This document shows, in pieces, positions 1-9,352 of a DNA stretch of 64,000 bases (its first letter is position 1; each line of letters begins with the position of its first letter). The position numbers and the translations under genes are program-made. The notes under the pieces are model-generated. The model saw only the letters and a list, made by a program, of their open reading frames with translations. It did not search any database and was not told where the DNA came from. This DNA comes from Gammaproteobacteria bacterium DTU037. GTDB lineage: Bacteria > Pseudomonadota > Gammaproteobacteria > Pseudomonadales > Pseudomonadaceae. The stretch spans positions 106,233-170,232 of the forward strand of contig LFRZ01000019.1 of NCBI GenBank assembly GCA_001513025.1. Reading direction: 5' to 3'.

Positions 1-584
1 AGCACCATCTCTACTTCATCGAGTTCAATATGTTGCATGGGATCAAAGGAGGCGAGAATTTCGTCGAGGCTTTCTTGTAAATAACCGTCATTGCCGATGC
101 TGTCGATAATCACTGTGGCAATCATTCGATCGCTGTCGGTCATTTTCGCTAGATTCAGCTGCCAGAGTAGGTGCGTTTGCAGGTCAACGCCTGCGGAAGA
201 GGTGCTACTAGCATCCCATTCTTCGCTATTGCTGCTGGGTAGGGTGCTGGCGCTGGATTGGTAGATATCATCCCACGAGGTGTCAATCTCAAGCTCATTG
301 GGGATTTGTTCGGTCCAGTCTGTTGAGTCTTGCTGCTTCTCGGTGCTGTTCGCCGCATCGTCCTCGCCGGCTGATTGGCCGCCGTGGCTATTATCGACTG
401 GTGGGCTGGCTGCGTTAGCATGCTCGCCATCTTCTTCGCGCTCAAGCATGGGGTTGCTGTCCAAGGCTTCTTGGATTTCTTCTTGCAAGTCTAAGGTCGA
501 CATTTGCAATAAGCGAATGGCTTGCTGCAATTGTGGGGTCATGCTCAGTTGCTGACCCATTTTTAAAACGAGTGAGGCTTTCAT
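1..584 (-). CDS. rpoN: RNA polymerase sigma-54 factor RpoN, N-terminal part (cut by window edge)
   Basis: The first 194 codons of sigma-54, which directs RNA polymerase to -24/-12 promoters and needs an AAA+ activator. The protein opens [20 protein letters not shown] and continues [29 protein letters not shown], the glutamine- and leucine-rich activator-interacting region I of the family. An acidic, low-complexity linker (region II) follows, and then the start of the core-binding domain ([23 protein letters not shown]). The -12/-24 DNA-binding and RpoN-box parts lie outside the window. It follows lptB in the same direction with a gap of about 170 bp, the usual pseudomonad order. No well-spaced ribosome binding site is visible: an AGGAG lies about 15 nt upstream of the ATG. 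The start is nevertheless well supported by the conserved N-terminus. Confidence 0.96.
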   Translation of the reverse strand, partial: MKASLVLKMGQQLSMTPQLQQAIRLLQMSTLDLQEEIQEALDSNPMLEREEDGEHANAASPPVDNSHGGQSAGEDDAANSTEKQQDSTDWTEQIPNELEIDTSWDDIYQSSASTLPSSNSEEWDASSTSSAGVDLQTHLLWQLNLAKMTDSDRMIATVIIDSIGNDGYLQESLDEILASFDPMQHIELDEVEMV

Positions 585-757
585 AATGGAAAGGCATTAC
601 TCCTAATCAGCAGTGTGCCAAAGATTGGCGTCTAGCAAGATTTATGCCTGATTTTTTACTGTTTGCCTAGACTTGACAAGCAATTACTCATGGAAAGTGA
701 GCCAGAGAGGGCGTATTTAGGCTGTGCACAACCCTGTGACAGCCTTGCTATAGTAGC

Positions 758-1486
758 TTATAAACGGAATTCTTGGCCCAAATACACATCTCTGACTAAT
801 TGGTTGTCAAGGATGCTACTGGGTGATCCTGCGGCAATGATTTGCCCTTCACTGACGATATATGCGGTTTCGCAGATGTCTAGGGTTTCGCGCACGTTAT
901 GGTCGGTGATCAGCACACCGATGCCTTTATCTTTTAAGTGATAAATAATTTGTTTGATATCGCCGACAGAGATGGGGTCGACACCGGCAAAGGGCTCATC
1001 CAGTAAAATAAACTTTGGGTTGGTGGCCAACGCACGAGCAATTTCCACACGACGCCGTTCACCGCCAGATAAGCTCATACCTAGGTTGTTGCGTAAGTGC
1101 GTGATATGGAACTCTTGCAATAGCTCGTCTAAGGCTTGCAGGCGCCCAGCACGGTCCAGATCTTTACGTAACTCTAAAATAGCTAAAATGTTATCGGCCA
1201 CGCTGAGCTTGCGGAAAATCGATGCCTCTTGCGGCAAATAACCAATACCCGCGCGTGCACGGCCGTGCATCGGCTGGAAGCTGACATCCGTCTGATCAAT
1301 AAAAACACTGCCTTTGTCAGCTTTGACCAAGCCGACAATCATATAAAAACAGGTGGTTTTACCGGCACCATTGGGGCCCAATAAGCCAACAATTTGCCCG
1401 CTTTGAATGGAGACGCTGACATCGCGCACCACGTTGCGGCCTTTGTAGGATTTAGCCAGATGCTTGGCGGTTAGGGTGCTGCTCAT
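758..1486 (-). CDS. lptB: LPS export ABC transporter ATPase LptB
   Basis: Cytoplasmic ATPase of the LptB2FGC complex, which extracts LPS from the inner membrane and pushes it along the Lpt bridge to the outer membrane. The 242 residues are a single ABC domain: Walker A GPNGAGKT (37-44), Q-loop Gln86 in LPQEASIF, signature LSGGE (139-143), Walker B FILLDEP (159-165) and switch His196 in TDHNVRE. Length and motifs match LptB rather than a general ABC ATPase. The ATG overlaps the lptA stop by 4 bp, indicating translational coupling. It is the fifth gene of kdsD-kdsC-lptC-lptA-lptB-rpoN. Confidence 0.97.
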   Translation of the reverse strand: MSSTLTAKHLAKSYKGRNVVRDVSVSIQSGQIVGLLGPNGAGKTTCFYMIVGLVKADKGSVFIDQTDVSFQPMHGRARAGIGYLPQEASIFRKLSVADNILAILELRKDLDRAGRLQALDELLQEFHITHLRNNLGMSLSGGERRRVEIARALATNPKFILLDEPFAGVDPISVGDIKQIIYHLKDKGIGVLITDHNVRETLDICETAYIVSEGQIIAAGSPSSILDNQLVRDVYLGQEFRL

Positions 1487-2031
1487 GGCGCGCTTGACTC
1501 TGTTGTGCTTTCTTTGTTTTTAGGCTGGATCACCATATTGATACGTGGCGAAGGCGTGGTAATGGTGCCTTGCTTGCCGCGTCCAGCTGTGACAATTTGT
1601 TTTTGTGTATCGTAGACAATTTTTTCACCACGGAAAGTATTGCCTTGTTGGATGACCTTAGCTTGGTCAAGGATAATGATTTTTTCATTATTGGCAAAGT
1701 ACTGAATCATCAGGCCGTACGCTTGGATGATCTCTTTATCTGTGGATGGCTGTTGCTCATAATACGCAGGCTTGCCGAGCGAAGTGAAAACGTCAATATC
1801 ACCGCTTTTATTCAGACTGATAGTGACAGTGTCACCAGTAATCTTCAGCGTTCCTTGGGTGATAATCACGTCGCCGCGATAAATTGCCACGCCGCGCTTA
1901 TCGTCCATTTCTGCGCTATCAGCCTGGATATTAATCGGTTGCTGGCTATCAGAGGGTAGGGCCTGAGCCAGGCCGCTGAGCAAGCTTAAGCCTGCGGTAA
2001 TGAGTACAGCGGTTGTTCTAGCGAACGTCAT
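1483..2031 (-). CDS. lptA: LPS transport periplasmic protein LptA
   Basis: Periplasmic bridge protein whose stacked beta-jellyroll units carry LPS between LptC and LptD. The 182-residue product starts with a signal peptide ([24 protein letters not shown], cut near residue 24). The OstA-like domain follows, including [28 protein letters not shown] and a beta-rich repeat pattern. A short charged tail rich in Lys, Glu and Ser follows. It overlaps lptC by 14 bp upstream and lptB by 4 bp downstream, so the three Lpt genes are coupled. Length and position are normal for the family. Confidence 0.95.
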   Translation of the reverse strand: MTFARTTAVLITAGLSLLSGLAQALPSDSQQPINIQADSAEMDDKRGVAIYRGDVIITQGTLKITGDTVTISLNKSGDIDVFTSLGKPAYYEQQPSTDKEIIQAYGLMIQYFANNEKIIILDQAKVIQQGNTFRGEKIVYDTQKQIVTAGRGKQGTITTPSPRINMVIQPKNKESTTESSAP

Positions 2032-2593
2032 GTCGGCCTCTCACGTTTGAAAGTAAATGCATTTTGCTTTCATTTAAATAAGTTTGCATACCAACGCCAG
2101 TGGTAATGCCGTTGGCTGCTTCAATTTTTACTGCAAGCGGTGTGTGTGCATATTCAGTGTCCGGCACGTAAAACAGTTGTTCTGTGCTGAGAATGGTTGG
2201 ACGCCCTTTTTCATCAGTACGTTCAATACGAACATTTTGGCTCAGCTCAACCTGTGTGCCGCCCGGGCTGACTAGGCTGCGTTCGCTGCTAATCTTCCAT
2301 GGCAATTCGTTGCCGCGAAACAGTAATAAGTTAGGTTGCAATAATAGCGTAATATCATCGTGCTGCGTATGCTCAATGCGTGGGCTGCTGAGTTCATAGT
2401 GCAGTGCGCCGCTCTGGTTAAATTGCAGGGTATGGGTGCCCTTTGCAAAGAAATCGATGGTGTTTTCAGCGGCTGTTAGCGCTGGTAACTCATTTTCTGA
2501 AGGGCTGTTTATATTCCAATAACCCAAGGCTGCAACTAAAGCCGCGAAAGGTAAAAAGAATAAAGCCAAACGTACGTTTGCAGACATAGGCAC
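2018..2593 (-). CDS. lptC: LPS export system protein LptC
   Basis: Bitopic inner-membrane protein that receives LPS from LptBFG and passes it to LptA. The 191 residues begin with one transmembrane helix (about residues 8-25, ALFFLPFAALVAALGYW), followed by a periplasmic OstA-like beta domain (LQFNQSGALHYELSSPRIEH, TEQLFYVPDTEYAHTPLAVKIEAANGITTGVGMQTYLNESKM). The last motif is typical of LptC. It lies between kdsC (9 bp upstream) and lptA (14 bp overlap) in the conserved operon. Confidence 0.94.
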   Translation of the reverse strand: MPMSANVRLALFFLPFAALVAALGYWNINSPSENELPALTAAENTIDFFAKGTHTLQFNQSGALHYELSSPRIEHTQHDDITLLLQPNLLLFRGNELPWKISSERSLVSPGGTQVELSQNVRIERTDEKGRPTILSTEQLFYVPDTEYAHTPLAVKIEAANGITTGVGMQTYLNESKMHLLSNVRGRHDVR

Positions 2594-2602
2594 AACCCGA
2601 AA

Positions 2603-3139
2603 TTATAAATAAGCGTTTTGTGCGGCGTCGAGTGTCCCTTGCGCCGCCATAATAAATTCGCAAAGCTCGCGTGCCGCACCTTCTCCGCCGCGTAAGGTGG
2701 TTACCGCTTGCGCGTGTTGGCGGACAAAACTATTGGCATTAGCGACCGCTATACCTAAAGCAACGCAGCGAATTGGCGCTAAATCAGGTAGATCATCACC
2801 TAAATAGGCCACTTGATGATAAGACAACTGCAGTGTGCTCAACAGCTCATCTAAAGCAATGCGCTTATCTTCGCGGCCCTGCACCAGATGCTTGATGCTT
2901 AAGTTTGCTGCACGGCGCTCAACAATGCTAGAGGTGCGCCCCGTAATAATTGCAACGTTGACGCCGGAGCTCATCAGCATTTTAATGCCTTGGCCGTCTA
3001 GGGTGCTGAATGCCTTGGCTTCACTGCCATCGCCAAGAAAATACAGCTTACCGTCAGTCAGTACGCCGTCCACATCCAAAACCAGTAAACGCACAGCCTG
3101 TGCGCGCTGGACTAAATCAGTATGGCTCAGGCTTAGCAT
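2603..3139 (-). CDS. kdsC: 3-deoxy-D-manno-octulosonate 8-phosphate phosphatase KdsC
   Basis: HAD-superfamily phosphatase that removes phosphate from Kdo-8-phosphate, the third step of Kdo synthesis for the LPS inner core. Motif I is DVDGVLTDG, with nucleophile Asp22 and acid/base Asp24. Motif II lies in IITGRTS (about 65-70), motif III Lys in EDKRIALDEL, and motif IV is GDDLPD (114-119). At 178 residues it lacks a cap domain, as expected for this tetrameric subfamily. Its ATG overlaps the kdsD stop by one base, and both enzymes act in the same pathway. Confidence 0.96.
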   Translation of the reverse strand: MLSLSHTDLVQRAQAVRLLVLDVDGVLTDGKLYFLGDGSEAKAFSTLDGQGIKMLMSSGVNVAIITGRTSSIVERRAANLSIKHLVQGREDKRIALDELLSTLQLSYHQVAYLGDDLPDLAPIRCVALGIAVANANSFVRQHAQAVTTLRGGEGAARELCEFIMAAQGTLDAAQNAYL

Positions 3140-4113
3140 TACATCACTCCTGCACGTAATAAGTCATGCATATTTAAGGCACCAATGGCTTGATTATGTT
3201 CATTGACTACTGGCAAAGAGCTGATTTTATGATCTTCCATGATTTTTAATGCTTCGGCTGCGAGCATTTCTGGACGTGCGGTTTTGCCGCCATGGGTCAT
3301 TAAATCGTCAATGCTGGCCTCACGCACATCAATGCCTTTATCTAACGCGCGGCGTAAATCACCGTCAGTGAAAATTCCCGCTAAGCTTTGATCAGATGCC
3401 AGGATCAGGGTCATACCTAAGCCTTTTTGCGTCATTTCGAGCAAGGTTTCACGCAAGGACGCACCGTGAGCGACAGCAGGCAATTCAGCACCGCTGTGCA
3501 TCACATGTTCGACTTTAAGCAGCAGACGACGACCAAGGGCGCCGCCTGGGTGCGAAAAGGCAAAGTCTTCAGGGGTGAAGCCACGCGCCTCAAGTAGCGC
3601 AATCGCTAGCGCATCGCCCAGTACCAAAGTGACAGTGGTGGATGAGGTCGGGGCTAAATTCAGCGGACACGCTTCTTGTGCGACCTGAGTGTCTAAATTG
3701 ACCTCTGCGGCATGGGCCAAGCTTGAATCTGGATTGCCGGTCATGCTAATCAAGGTAATGCCTTGGCGCTTAATCAACGGCAATAAGGTGATGATTTCAT
3801 TAGTGGTGCCTGAGTTGGATAAGGCTAGCACCACATCATCGGCGGTGATCATGCCCATATCACCGTGACTGGCTTCCGCCGGGTGCACAAAAAACGCAGG
3901 TGTGCCGGTGCTGGCTAAAGTAGCCGCAATTTTATTGCCGATATGACCCGATTTACCCATACCGACCACCACTACGCGACCTTTACAGGCCAAAATCAGC
4001 TCGCAGGCTTTAACAAAGCTGCTATCAATACGCGCCAGTAAGCTGGTAATCGCGTCTTGTTCGAGACTAATGGTGCGTTTTGCAGAAGCAATCAGAGCGT
4101 CAGGTGAGAACAT
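3139..4113 (-). CDS. kdsD: D-arabinose-5-phosphate isomerase KdsD
   Basis: Interconverts D-ribulose-5-phosphate and D-arabinose-5-phosphate, the first step to Kdo. The 324-residue protein has an N-terminal SIS domain (about 40-175) with GMGKSGHIGNK (Lys54) and HPAEASHGDMG. Two CBS domains follow, from about 205 to the end (MHSGAELPAVAHGASLRETL; DGDLRRALD; KISSLPVVNEHNQAIGALNMHDLL). This architecture is that of KdsD/KpsF. It is the first gene of the minus-strand LPS operon, so the operon promoter should lie in the gap just upstream, which separates it from the divergent helicase gene. Confidence 0.96.
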   Translation of the reverse strand: MFSPDALIASAKRTISLEQDAITSLLARIDSSFVKACELILACKGRVVVVGMGKSGHIGNKIAATLASTGTPAFFVHPAEASHGDMGMITADDVVLALSNSGTTNEIITLLPLIKRQGITLISMTGNPDSSLAHAAEVNLDTQVAQEACPLNLAPTSSTTVTLVLGDALAIALLEARGFTPEDFAFSHPGGALGRRLLLKVEHVMHSGAELPAVAHGASLRETLLEMTQKGLGMTLILASDQSLAGIFTDGDLRRALDKGIDVREASIDDLMTHGGKTARPEMLAAEALKIMEDHKISSLPVVNEHNQAIGALNMHDLLRAGVM

Positions 4114-4422
4114 AATGAATTATTCTTCAGCACAAAAAAGTAATTATACGTGAAATCACTGAGCAACTCATCCGCTGTTATTGCGCGCAGCCGGTGTGAA
4201 GGGAGCGGCGTCTTTGGCTGGCTGAATCGATTCGTCCCTGCTGAGCTGGGCTGACAGAGGATGCTTGGCTGCAACCCTAGTTGTGCACGCCGCTAGGTGC
4301 AGATTAAATTAGAATCGAGTGATACAGCCTGCTTGGCGACTTTATTAAAGAGTCAGTAGGGCAAACACTGTAGAATAGAAAGCGTTCCCGTTAAGGGTTA
4401 GAAGAGTCAGGGTGAAACATAT
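4114..4422. other. Divergent intergenic region between kdsD and the helicase
   Basis: About 310 bp with no convincing gene; a 60-codon minus-strand frame here is low-complexity in character and has no recognisable family. It should hold promoters for both directions. On the plus strand a TAGAAT hexamer at 4371-4376 could be a -10 box for the helicase, but no good -35 box lies at the right distance. In many pseudomonads the mla phospholipid-transport operon diverges from kdsD at this position; here it is absent and a helicase gene is found instead (inference from remembered gene order). Confidence 0.4.
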
Positions 4423-5772
4423 ATGTCTTTTGCAAGTTTAGGGTTAATGCCGGCGTTATTGGGTAATTTACAGCGGCTCAATCACCTGCAGCCAACCGCG
4501 GTGCAGCAGCAGGCCATTGCGCCTATTCTTGCGGGGCATGATGTCTTAGCCGCCGCACAAACCGGAACGGGTAAAACTGCAGCCTTTACCTTGCCTGTGT
4601 TGCAAGTGCTGCTGACCGAGGGTGAAAAAGTCACCTCAAACTGCGTGCGTGCTTTGGTCTTGGTGCCGACCCGTGAGCTGGCGGAGCAGGTGCACGAATC
4701 GATTCGTGATTATCTGCATGAGTTACCGTTACGCACTGCCGTGGCCTATGGTGGTGTCAGTATCAATCCGCAAATGATGCAACTGCGTCGCGGCGTGGAT
4801 GTGTTGGTTGCTACACCAGGCCGCTTGCTGGATTTGTATCAGCAAAATGCGCTGCGCTTTAATCAGATGCAAATTCTGGTGTTGGACGAAGCCGACCGGA
4901 TGCTGGATCTAGGCTTTGCTGAAGAGCTTAATGCGTTATTTGCGCTTATGCCAAGTAAACGCCAGACCCTGCTCTTTTCGGCGACCTTTTCTGGTCCGAT
5001 TCGCACCCTGGCAGGTCATTTTCTTAATCAGCCGGTCCGTATTGATGTGACACCTAAGCACTCGGCTGCAGAAACCGTTAAGCAATATCTGTTAGTGGTG
5101 GATAAGCAAAGCAAAACAGAGTTGCTTTTGCATTTGCTGAGCAGTCGTCAGTGGGGGCAAGTATTGGTGTTTGTACGCACCCGTAAGGGCGCTGAGTCAT
5201 TGCATAAAAAACTTATCGCTGCGAATGTGACGGCCGATGCGATTCATGGTGACAAAACACAACCGGCACGCTTACGCGCCTTGCAAGACTTTAAAAAAGG
5301 TCGTGTGCAAGTCTTAGTGGCGACTGATGTGGCGGCGCGTGGCTTAGATATTGAACAGTTACCTCATGTGGTTAACTTTGATTTGCCAACAGTGGCGCAA
5401 GACTATGTACACCGTGTCGGCCGCACCGGACGTGCTGGATTAAGCGGTGAAGCCGTGTCTTTAGTCAGCGCAGATGAAGTGGATGCTCTGATTGCCATTG
5501 AAGAGTTGATGGGCTTAAACCTACAGCGTTTTGATGAGCCAGATTTTTATGCTGAGCACCGTTTGCCAGACACTATTTTAGGCGTGGGCAGTGTTAAAAA
5601 ACCGAAAAAGCTGAAAAAGAATAAAGCTGCAGCGGGTGGGCAAATTCACTTGGGTGATGATTTTTCTGCTAACAGCAAGCCTCAAGTGGTCGCCATTCGA
5701 AAAATGCCGCGCTTGGCTGTGCTTGGGCATGGTAAGCCGAAGCCTAAACCGAGTAATGCTAAGCCGCGCTAA
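4423..5772 (+). CDS. rhlE: DEAD-box ATP-dependent RNA helicase, RhlE-like
   Basis: Cytosolic RNA helicase, probably acting on ribosome assembly or mRNA structure. All core motifs are present in 449 residues: Q-motif (LQPTAVQQQAIAP), Walker A AQTGTGKT (45-52), PTRELA, TPGR, DEAD (155-158, VLDEADRMLD), SAT (LLFSATFS, about 183-190), then domain 2 with ATDVAARGLD and HRVGRTGRAG. The C-terminal tail from about residue 390 is Lys/Pro-rich and basic (KKPKKLKKNK), as in RhlE proteins that use a tail to grip RNA. It could equally be named for another DEAD-box paralogue; the family is certain, the symbol less so. It stands alone, facing away from kdsD. Confidence 0.88.
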   Translation: MSFASLGLMPALLGNLQRLNHLQPTAVQQQAIAPILAGHDVLAAAQTGTGKTAAFTLPVLQVLLTEGEKVTSNCVRALVLVPTRELAEQVHESIRDYLHELPLRTAVAYGGVSINPQMMQLRRGVDVLVATPGRLLDLYQQNALRFNQMQILVLDEADRMLDLGFAEELNALFALMPSKRQTLLFSATFSGPIRTLAGHFLNQPVRIDVTPKHSAAETVKQYLLVVDKQSKTELLLHLLSSRQWGQVLVFVRTRKGAESLHKKLIAANVTADAIHGDKTQPARLRALQDFKKGRVQVLVATDVAARGLDIEQLPHVVNFDLPTVAQDYVHRVGRTGRAGLSGEAVSLVSADEVDALIAIEELMGLNLQRFDEPDFYAEHRLPDTILGVGSVKKPKKLKKNKAAAGGQIHLGDDFSANSKPQVVAIRKMPRLAVLGHGKPKPKPSNAKPR

Positions 5773-5847
5773 GCAAACAGGCGGGTATTGGCTACCCTTA
5801 GTGCTTAATCTGAGCCTTAGAGTAGCAGGTTAGAAGGCCGCAAGCAG

Positions 5848-6444
5848 TTAAGCTGTCGCTCTGAGCAGTTGCCGACAGTCTATGGCGTGAAAGTCTGTTA
5901 GTTCAGGCCATAGGTTCTCTGCGGTATTGACTTGCACGGCGTAAGTGCCTGCGGCGTGTGCGGTTTTTAAGTCCATATAAAAGTCGCCGACCATCACCAT
6001 CTTCTGCGGAGCAACCTGCCAATACTGAGCGATTTTTAGCAGGCCATCAGGATGTGGCTTGGGGATGGCTTGTTCGCGGCCGAGGATGAGTGAGTCGCTA
6101 AAACAGTCGAGTAAATCAATCGCCTTGAGTGTCAGTAGGGCCAGTTCTTTTGCGTTGCGGGTTAAAATTGCCAGCTGCCGTCCTTGCTGATGCAGATGTT
6201 GCACCAGCTCAATAGCGCCGGGTGCAGGCTGCGAGTTAAGCGCTAGTTGGCGCTCATGTGCCAGCAGCCAAGCATGTTTTTGTTGTGCTTCAGTGCTTGG
6301 TAATGTCGCTAGATGCCCAAGTATGTCGGCCTGCGTGGGGATCTCGAGCATGCGGCGAATATATAGAAAGTCATGCACGGCAATGGTCAGGGTGCCATCC
6401 ATATCAAACACCCAGTGCTGGCAATTTTTTAAATACGTGGACAT
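5848..6444 (-). CDS. HAD-family hydrolase (phosphoglycolate phosphatase-like)
   Basis: Haloacid dehalogenase superfamily phosphatase of 198 residues. Motif I is FDMDGTLT at the N-terminus, followed by an alpha-helical cap, motif II in AILTRNAKELALL, motif III Lys in IPKPHPDGLL, and motif IV GDFYMDLKTAHAAG. The substrate is unknown; the family includes phosphoglycolate and nucleotide phosphatases. I chose the ATG 4 bp after the tesB stop because MSTYLKNCQHWVFDMDGTL fits family N-termini; an upstream ATG overlapping tesB would add 12 residues. It is probably co-transcribed with tesB. Confidence 0.87.
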   Translation of the reverse strand: MSTYLKNCQHWVFDMDGTLTIAVHDFLYIRRMLEIPTQADILGHLATLPSTEAQQKHAWLLAHERQLALNSQPAPGAIELVQHLHQQGRQLAILTRNAKELALLTLKAIDLLDCFSDSLILGREQAIPKPHPDGLLKIAQYWQVAPQKMVMVGDFYMDLKTAHAAGTYAVQVNTAENLWPELTDFHAIDCRQLLRATA

Positions 6445-6448
6445 AGGG

Positions 6449-7336
6449 TTAACCGATAATATCCTTGTGCTGCCAATCATTGCGGCTACGAATCAGGCCC
6501 TCTTGCGCCACTGAAGCAACCAGAATGCCATCGCGAGTGTAAATGCTGCCGCGGGCAAAACCTCGTGCGTTACCGGCCCATGGGCTGTCCGTGGTGTACA
6601 GCAACCAGTCGTCTAAGCAAACTTCCTCATGAAACCAAATCGAGTGGTCCAGACTGGCAACTTGCATATGCGGTTGCCAAATTGAAGCACCGTGGGGGAT
6701 TAATGAGGTGGTCAAAATGCTGAAATCTGAAGCGTAGGCTAAGATATGTTTATGCAGGGCGGGTGATTGCGGTAATTTTCCGGCAGGTTTAAACCAGACT
6801 TGCTTGATGGGCTCACCGATCTCAGGGTTGAGCGGATCTAAGATTTGTACTGGGCGTGTTTCAATCGACTTGGCGCGCAGTATTTTTTCACGATTTTCTT
6901 TGCTCAACACTGTAGCCATGCGTGGCGAGAGTACTTCTTCTGGGATGAGGTCTTCGGGTGGCGGTACATCGGGCATTGGGGTTTGGTGACGAAAGCCTTC
7001 TTCGCGTTCATGGAAGGATGCGCTGCAGGTGAAAATCGGTTGACCGTTTTGAATGGCCGTGACGCGACGTGTGCTAAAACTGCCGCCATCGCGTACCCGT
7101 TCCACTTGATACACCACAGGTTTCTTCGCATCGCCCGCGCGTAAAAAGTAGCCATGTAAAGAATTGGCTTGACGAGAGTGATCGACTGTTTGGCTGGCGG
7201 CTGATAACGCTTGGCCAAGGACTTGGCCGCCAAATAGCTGGCGAAAGCCTAAATCTTGGCTGGCGCCGCGAAATAAGTTTTCTTCGATCGTTTCCATATT
7301 CAATAACGACACTAATTGGTCAAGAACTGAATTCAT
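6449..7336 (-). CDS. tesB: Acyl-CoA thioesterase II TesB
   Basis: Hydrolyses medium- and long-chain acyl-CoA to free fatty acid and CoA in the cytosol. The 295 residues form the double hotdog fold. The N-terminal hotdog has LFRGASQDLGFRQLFGGQVLGQAL and SLHGYFLRAGDAKKPVVYQVERVRDGGSFSTRRV. The C-terminal hotdog has ASLDHSIWFHEE, supplying the catalytic Asp region, and GSIYTRDGILVASVAQEGLIR with the conserved Gln near the C-terminus. Length matches E. coli TesB (about 286). It lies upstream of the HAD phosphatase in the same direction and divergently from the YhiN-like gene. Confidence 0.95.
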   Translation of the reverse strand: MNSVLDQLVSLLNMETIEENLFRGASQDLGFRQLFGGQVLGQALSAASQTVDHSRQANSLHGYFLRAGDAKKPVVYQVERVRDGGSFSTRRVTAIQNGQPIFTCSASFHEREEGFRHQTPMPDVPPPEDLIPEEVLSPRMATVLSKENREKILRAKSIETRPVQILDPLNPEIGEPIKQVWFKPAGKLPQSPALHKHILAYASDFSILTTSLIPHGASIWQPHMQVASLDHSIWFHEEVCLDDWLLYTTDSPWAGNARGFARGSIYTRDGILVASVAQEGLIRSRNDWQHKDIIG

Positions 7337-7487
7337 TAGGTTCCTCGTGAGCTAGCAGATAAATCATAAAGAGTGGGGTGATACGCAAGTCTAGACCGCG
7401 ATGGTAAAGTTTTTTTCAGCTTTTGTCGGCTATCTATTACTGGACTGGTACTATTTTGTTTTTAATCGAAAGAAAGGCAGCAGCTTT

Positions 7488-8750
7488 ATGGCAGATTCGC
7501 AGCATAGTTTAATCTCAGCGCCAGTCTGCATTATTGGCGGCGGCCCTGCAGGATTAATGGCCGCAGAAGTGCTAGCTGAGGCGGGGCAGGCGGTGCATCT
7601 GTTTGATGCTATGCCTTCGTTGGGACGTAAATTTTTGCTGGCAGGCATTGGTGGTATGAATATTACCCACAGTGAAGATAAGCATGCTTTTATCCAGCGT
7701 TACCGTGCTGAGCACGCTTGGGTTGAGGGCTGGCTAAACCAGTTTGATGCGCAGAGCGTGCGCGATTGGGCGCAAGGTTTAGGTATTGCCACTTTTGTCG
7801 GCAGTTCGGGACGCGTGTTTCCTGAAGATATGAAAGCCGCGCCTTTGTTGCGCGCTTGGTTGCAACGCTTACGCACTATGGGAGTGAAGATTCATACGCG
7901 CAGTCGCTGGCTGGGCTGGGATGCGCAGGGCATGCTACGTATCGCTACTGTAGACGGCGAGCAGCAGGTGCAGGCCAGCGCTGTATTGTTGGCGTTAGGT
8001 GGTGGCAGTTGGCCGCGTTTAGGTTCGGATGCCGCTTGGTGGCCGATTCTTGAGCAGCAAGGGGTGGCAGTGAGTGCTCTGCAGGCCAGTAATTGTGGTT
8101 TTGAGGTGGCGGCTTGGAGTGCTATTTTTACTGAGAAGTATGCCGGTGCACCGGTTAAAAACTGTGCGCTCAGTGTCGCGGGGCAAGCCTTTCGTCAAGG
8201 CGAGTGGGTGATCACCAGCACAGGTGTTGAAGGCAGTTTAGTCTATGCGTTGTCCGCCGATATTCGTCAGCAGATGTCTGTGCATGGCCGTTGCACCATT
8301 TTGTTGGATTGCTTACCACATAAGACATTAGCTCAAGTGCACGCGGCGTTAGAAAAGCCGCAAGGCAAGAAAACGCTGAAAAAACATTTGCAGGCGCAAT
8401 TGGGCTTGGAGGGGGTCAAGGTTGCACTGCTACGTGAATGCGCGCCGGCCAACTGTTTTAATGATATGCAACAGCTGGCTCAGTGGATTAAAGCACTCCC
8501 GATTGAATTGTTGCGTGCGCGGCCTTTGGCCGAAGCCATCAGTACTGCGGGTGGCGTCTGTGCATCGATGCTGGATCAGGGCTTAATGCTCAAGATTAAG
8601 CCTGGGGTGTTTTGTGCCGGTGAAATGCTGGATTGGGATGCGCCAACCGGCGGCTACTTATTAACCGCATGCCTGGCCAGTGGCTTTGTGGCAGGGCATG
8701 GCATGCTGGATTGGCTGGCGGCTGAGCGGACGGCGGATCAGCTTGTGTAA
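7488..8750 (+). CDS. HI0933/YhiN-like flavoprotein (TIGR03862-type NAD(P)/FAD-dependent oxidoreductase)
   Basis: FAD-binding protein of unknown physiological reaction. The N-terminus carries the dinucleotide-binding GGGPAGLMAAEVLAEAG. Next come the family motifs GRKFLLAGIGGMNITHSE and FVGSSGRVFPEDMKAAPLLRAWL, and the C-terminal FAD motif GVFCAGEMLDWDAPTGGYLLTACLASG. This fits the HI0933-like family and in particular the branch of about 410 residues. I chose the ATG giving MADSQHSLISAP. A frame extends 29 codons upstream, but that extension is hydrophobic and unlike family N-termini, whereas AAGAAAGGCAG is placed well before the chosen start. Confidence 0.86.
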   Translation: MADSQHSLISAPVCIIGGGPAGLMAAEVLAEAGQAVHLFDAMPSLGRKFLLAGIGGMNITHSEDKHAFIQRYRAEHAWVEGWLNQFDAQSVRDWAQGLGIATFVGSSGRVFPEDMKAAPLLRAWLQRLRTMGVKIHTRSRWLGWDAQGMLRIATVDGEQQVQASAVLLALGGGSWPRLGSDAAWWPILEQQGVAVSALQASNCGFEVAAWSAIFTEKYAGAPVKNCALSVAGQAFRQGEWVITSTGVEGSLVYALSADIRQQMSVHGRCTILLDCLPHKTLAQVHAALEKPQGKKTLKKHLQAQLGLEGVKVALLRECAPANCFNDMQQLAQWIKALPIELLRARPLAEAISTAGGVCASMLDQGLMLKIKPGVFCAGEMLDWDAPTGGYLLTACLASGFVAGHGMLDWLAAERTADQLV

Positions 8751-8806
8751 GTTTTTTCTCAGGAATGCTTGCGGTGCTGGGCAATGCACCGTAATCTTTG
8801 CCGCGG

Positions 8807-9165
8807 AGAGTCGATCGGACAGTCGCTGTTTCACTATTTCGGTAGTGAGAGGGAGGAAAGTCCGGGCTCCGTAGGGCGAAGTGCCAGGTAACGCCTGGGA
8901 GGCGTGAGCCTATGGAAAGTGCCGCAGAAAATAACCGCCTAAGCACGCAAGTGCCGGTAAGGGTGAAAAGGTGCGGTAAGAGCGCACCGCACGGCTGGTA
9001 ACAGTCCGTGGCTAGGTAAACCCCACTTGGAGCAAGACCAAATAGGAGTCCATTGGCGTGGCCCGCGCTGGACTCGGGTAGGTTGCTTGAGGTCGTCAGT
9101 GATGGCGATCCTAGAGGAATGACTGTTCACGACAAAACCCGGCTTACAGATCGACTCTCCACCTC
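8807..9165 (+). ncRNA. rnpB: RNase P RNA (bacterial class A)
   Basis: Catalytic RNA of RNase P, which matures tRNA 5' ends. Recognised from conserved class A blocks in order: AGAGTCGATCGGACAGTCGC at the 5' end, GAGGAAAGTCCGGGCTCC, GTGCCAGGTAACGCCTGGG, AGTGCCGCAGAAAATAACCG, GGTAAGGGTGAAAAGGTGCG, TGGCTAGGTAAACCCCACTT, GAGCAAGACCAAATAGG and GACTGTTCACGACAAAACCC. The 3' part GATCGACTCTCC pairs with the 5' end to close helix P1. A C-rich stretch and T-run (CCACCTCTCTTTTTC) follows, as is usual at the 3' end. Ends are estimated to within about 10 nt. It lies directly before the dcw promoter region, as in other pseudomonads. Confidence 0.97.
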
Positions 9166-9352
9166 TCTTTTTCTGGCTGACGACCGTTGGTCAGAGCGTA
9201 ATAATATTGCCACATGAGAAATCACTTTAACTATGAACGTTAAGGTGTTCTTTTGCTTGTGCTTCTTCGTTTTAATAACAACTTAAATAGACACTTTGTT
9301 CACGCGCTGTTGCTAAGTTCAGGACTTATAAAGGTTTTCCTGTGTTTATTGC

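Noticed and set aside
465..597. Upstream overlapping reading frame at rpoN (ATG at 597, minus strand), next to AGGAG
   Set aside because: The AGGAG lies only 2 nt from that ATG, too close for good use, and the frame ends inside rpoN after about 44 codons. Noted only as a possible damper on rpoN translation.
4092..4274. 60-codon minus-strand frame before kdsD
   Set aside because: Overlaps the kdsD start, no family or ribosome binding site; region is a divergent promoter gap.
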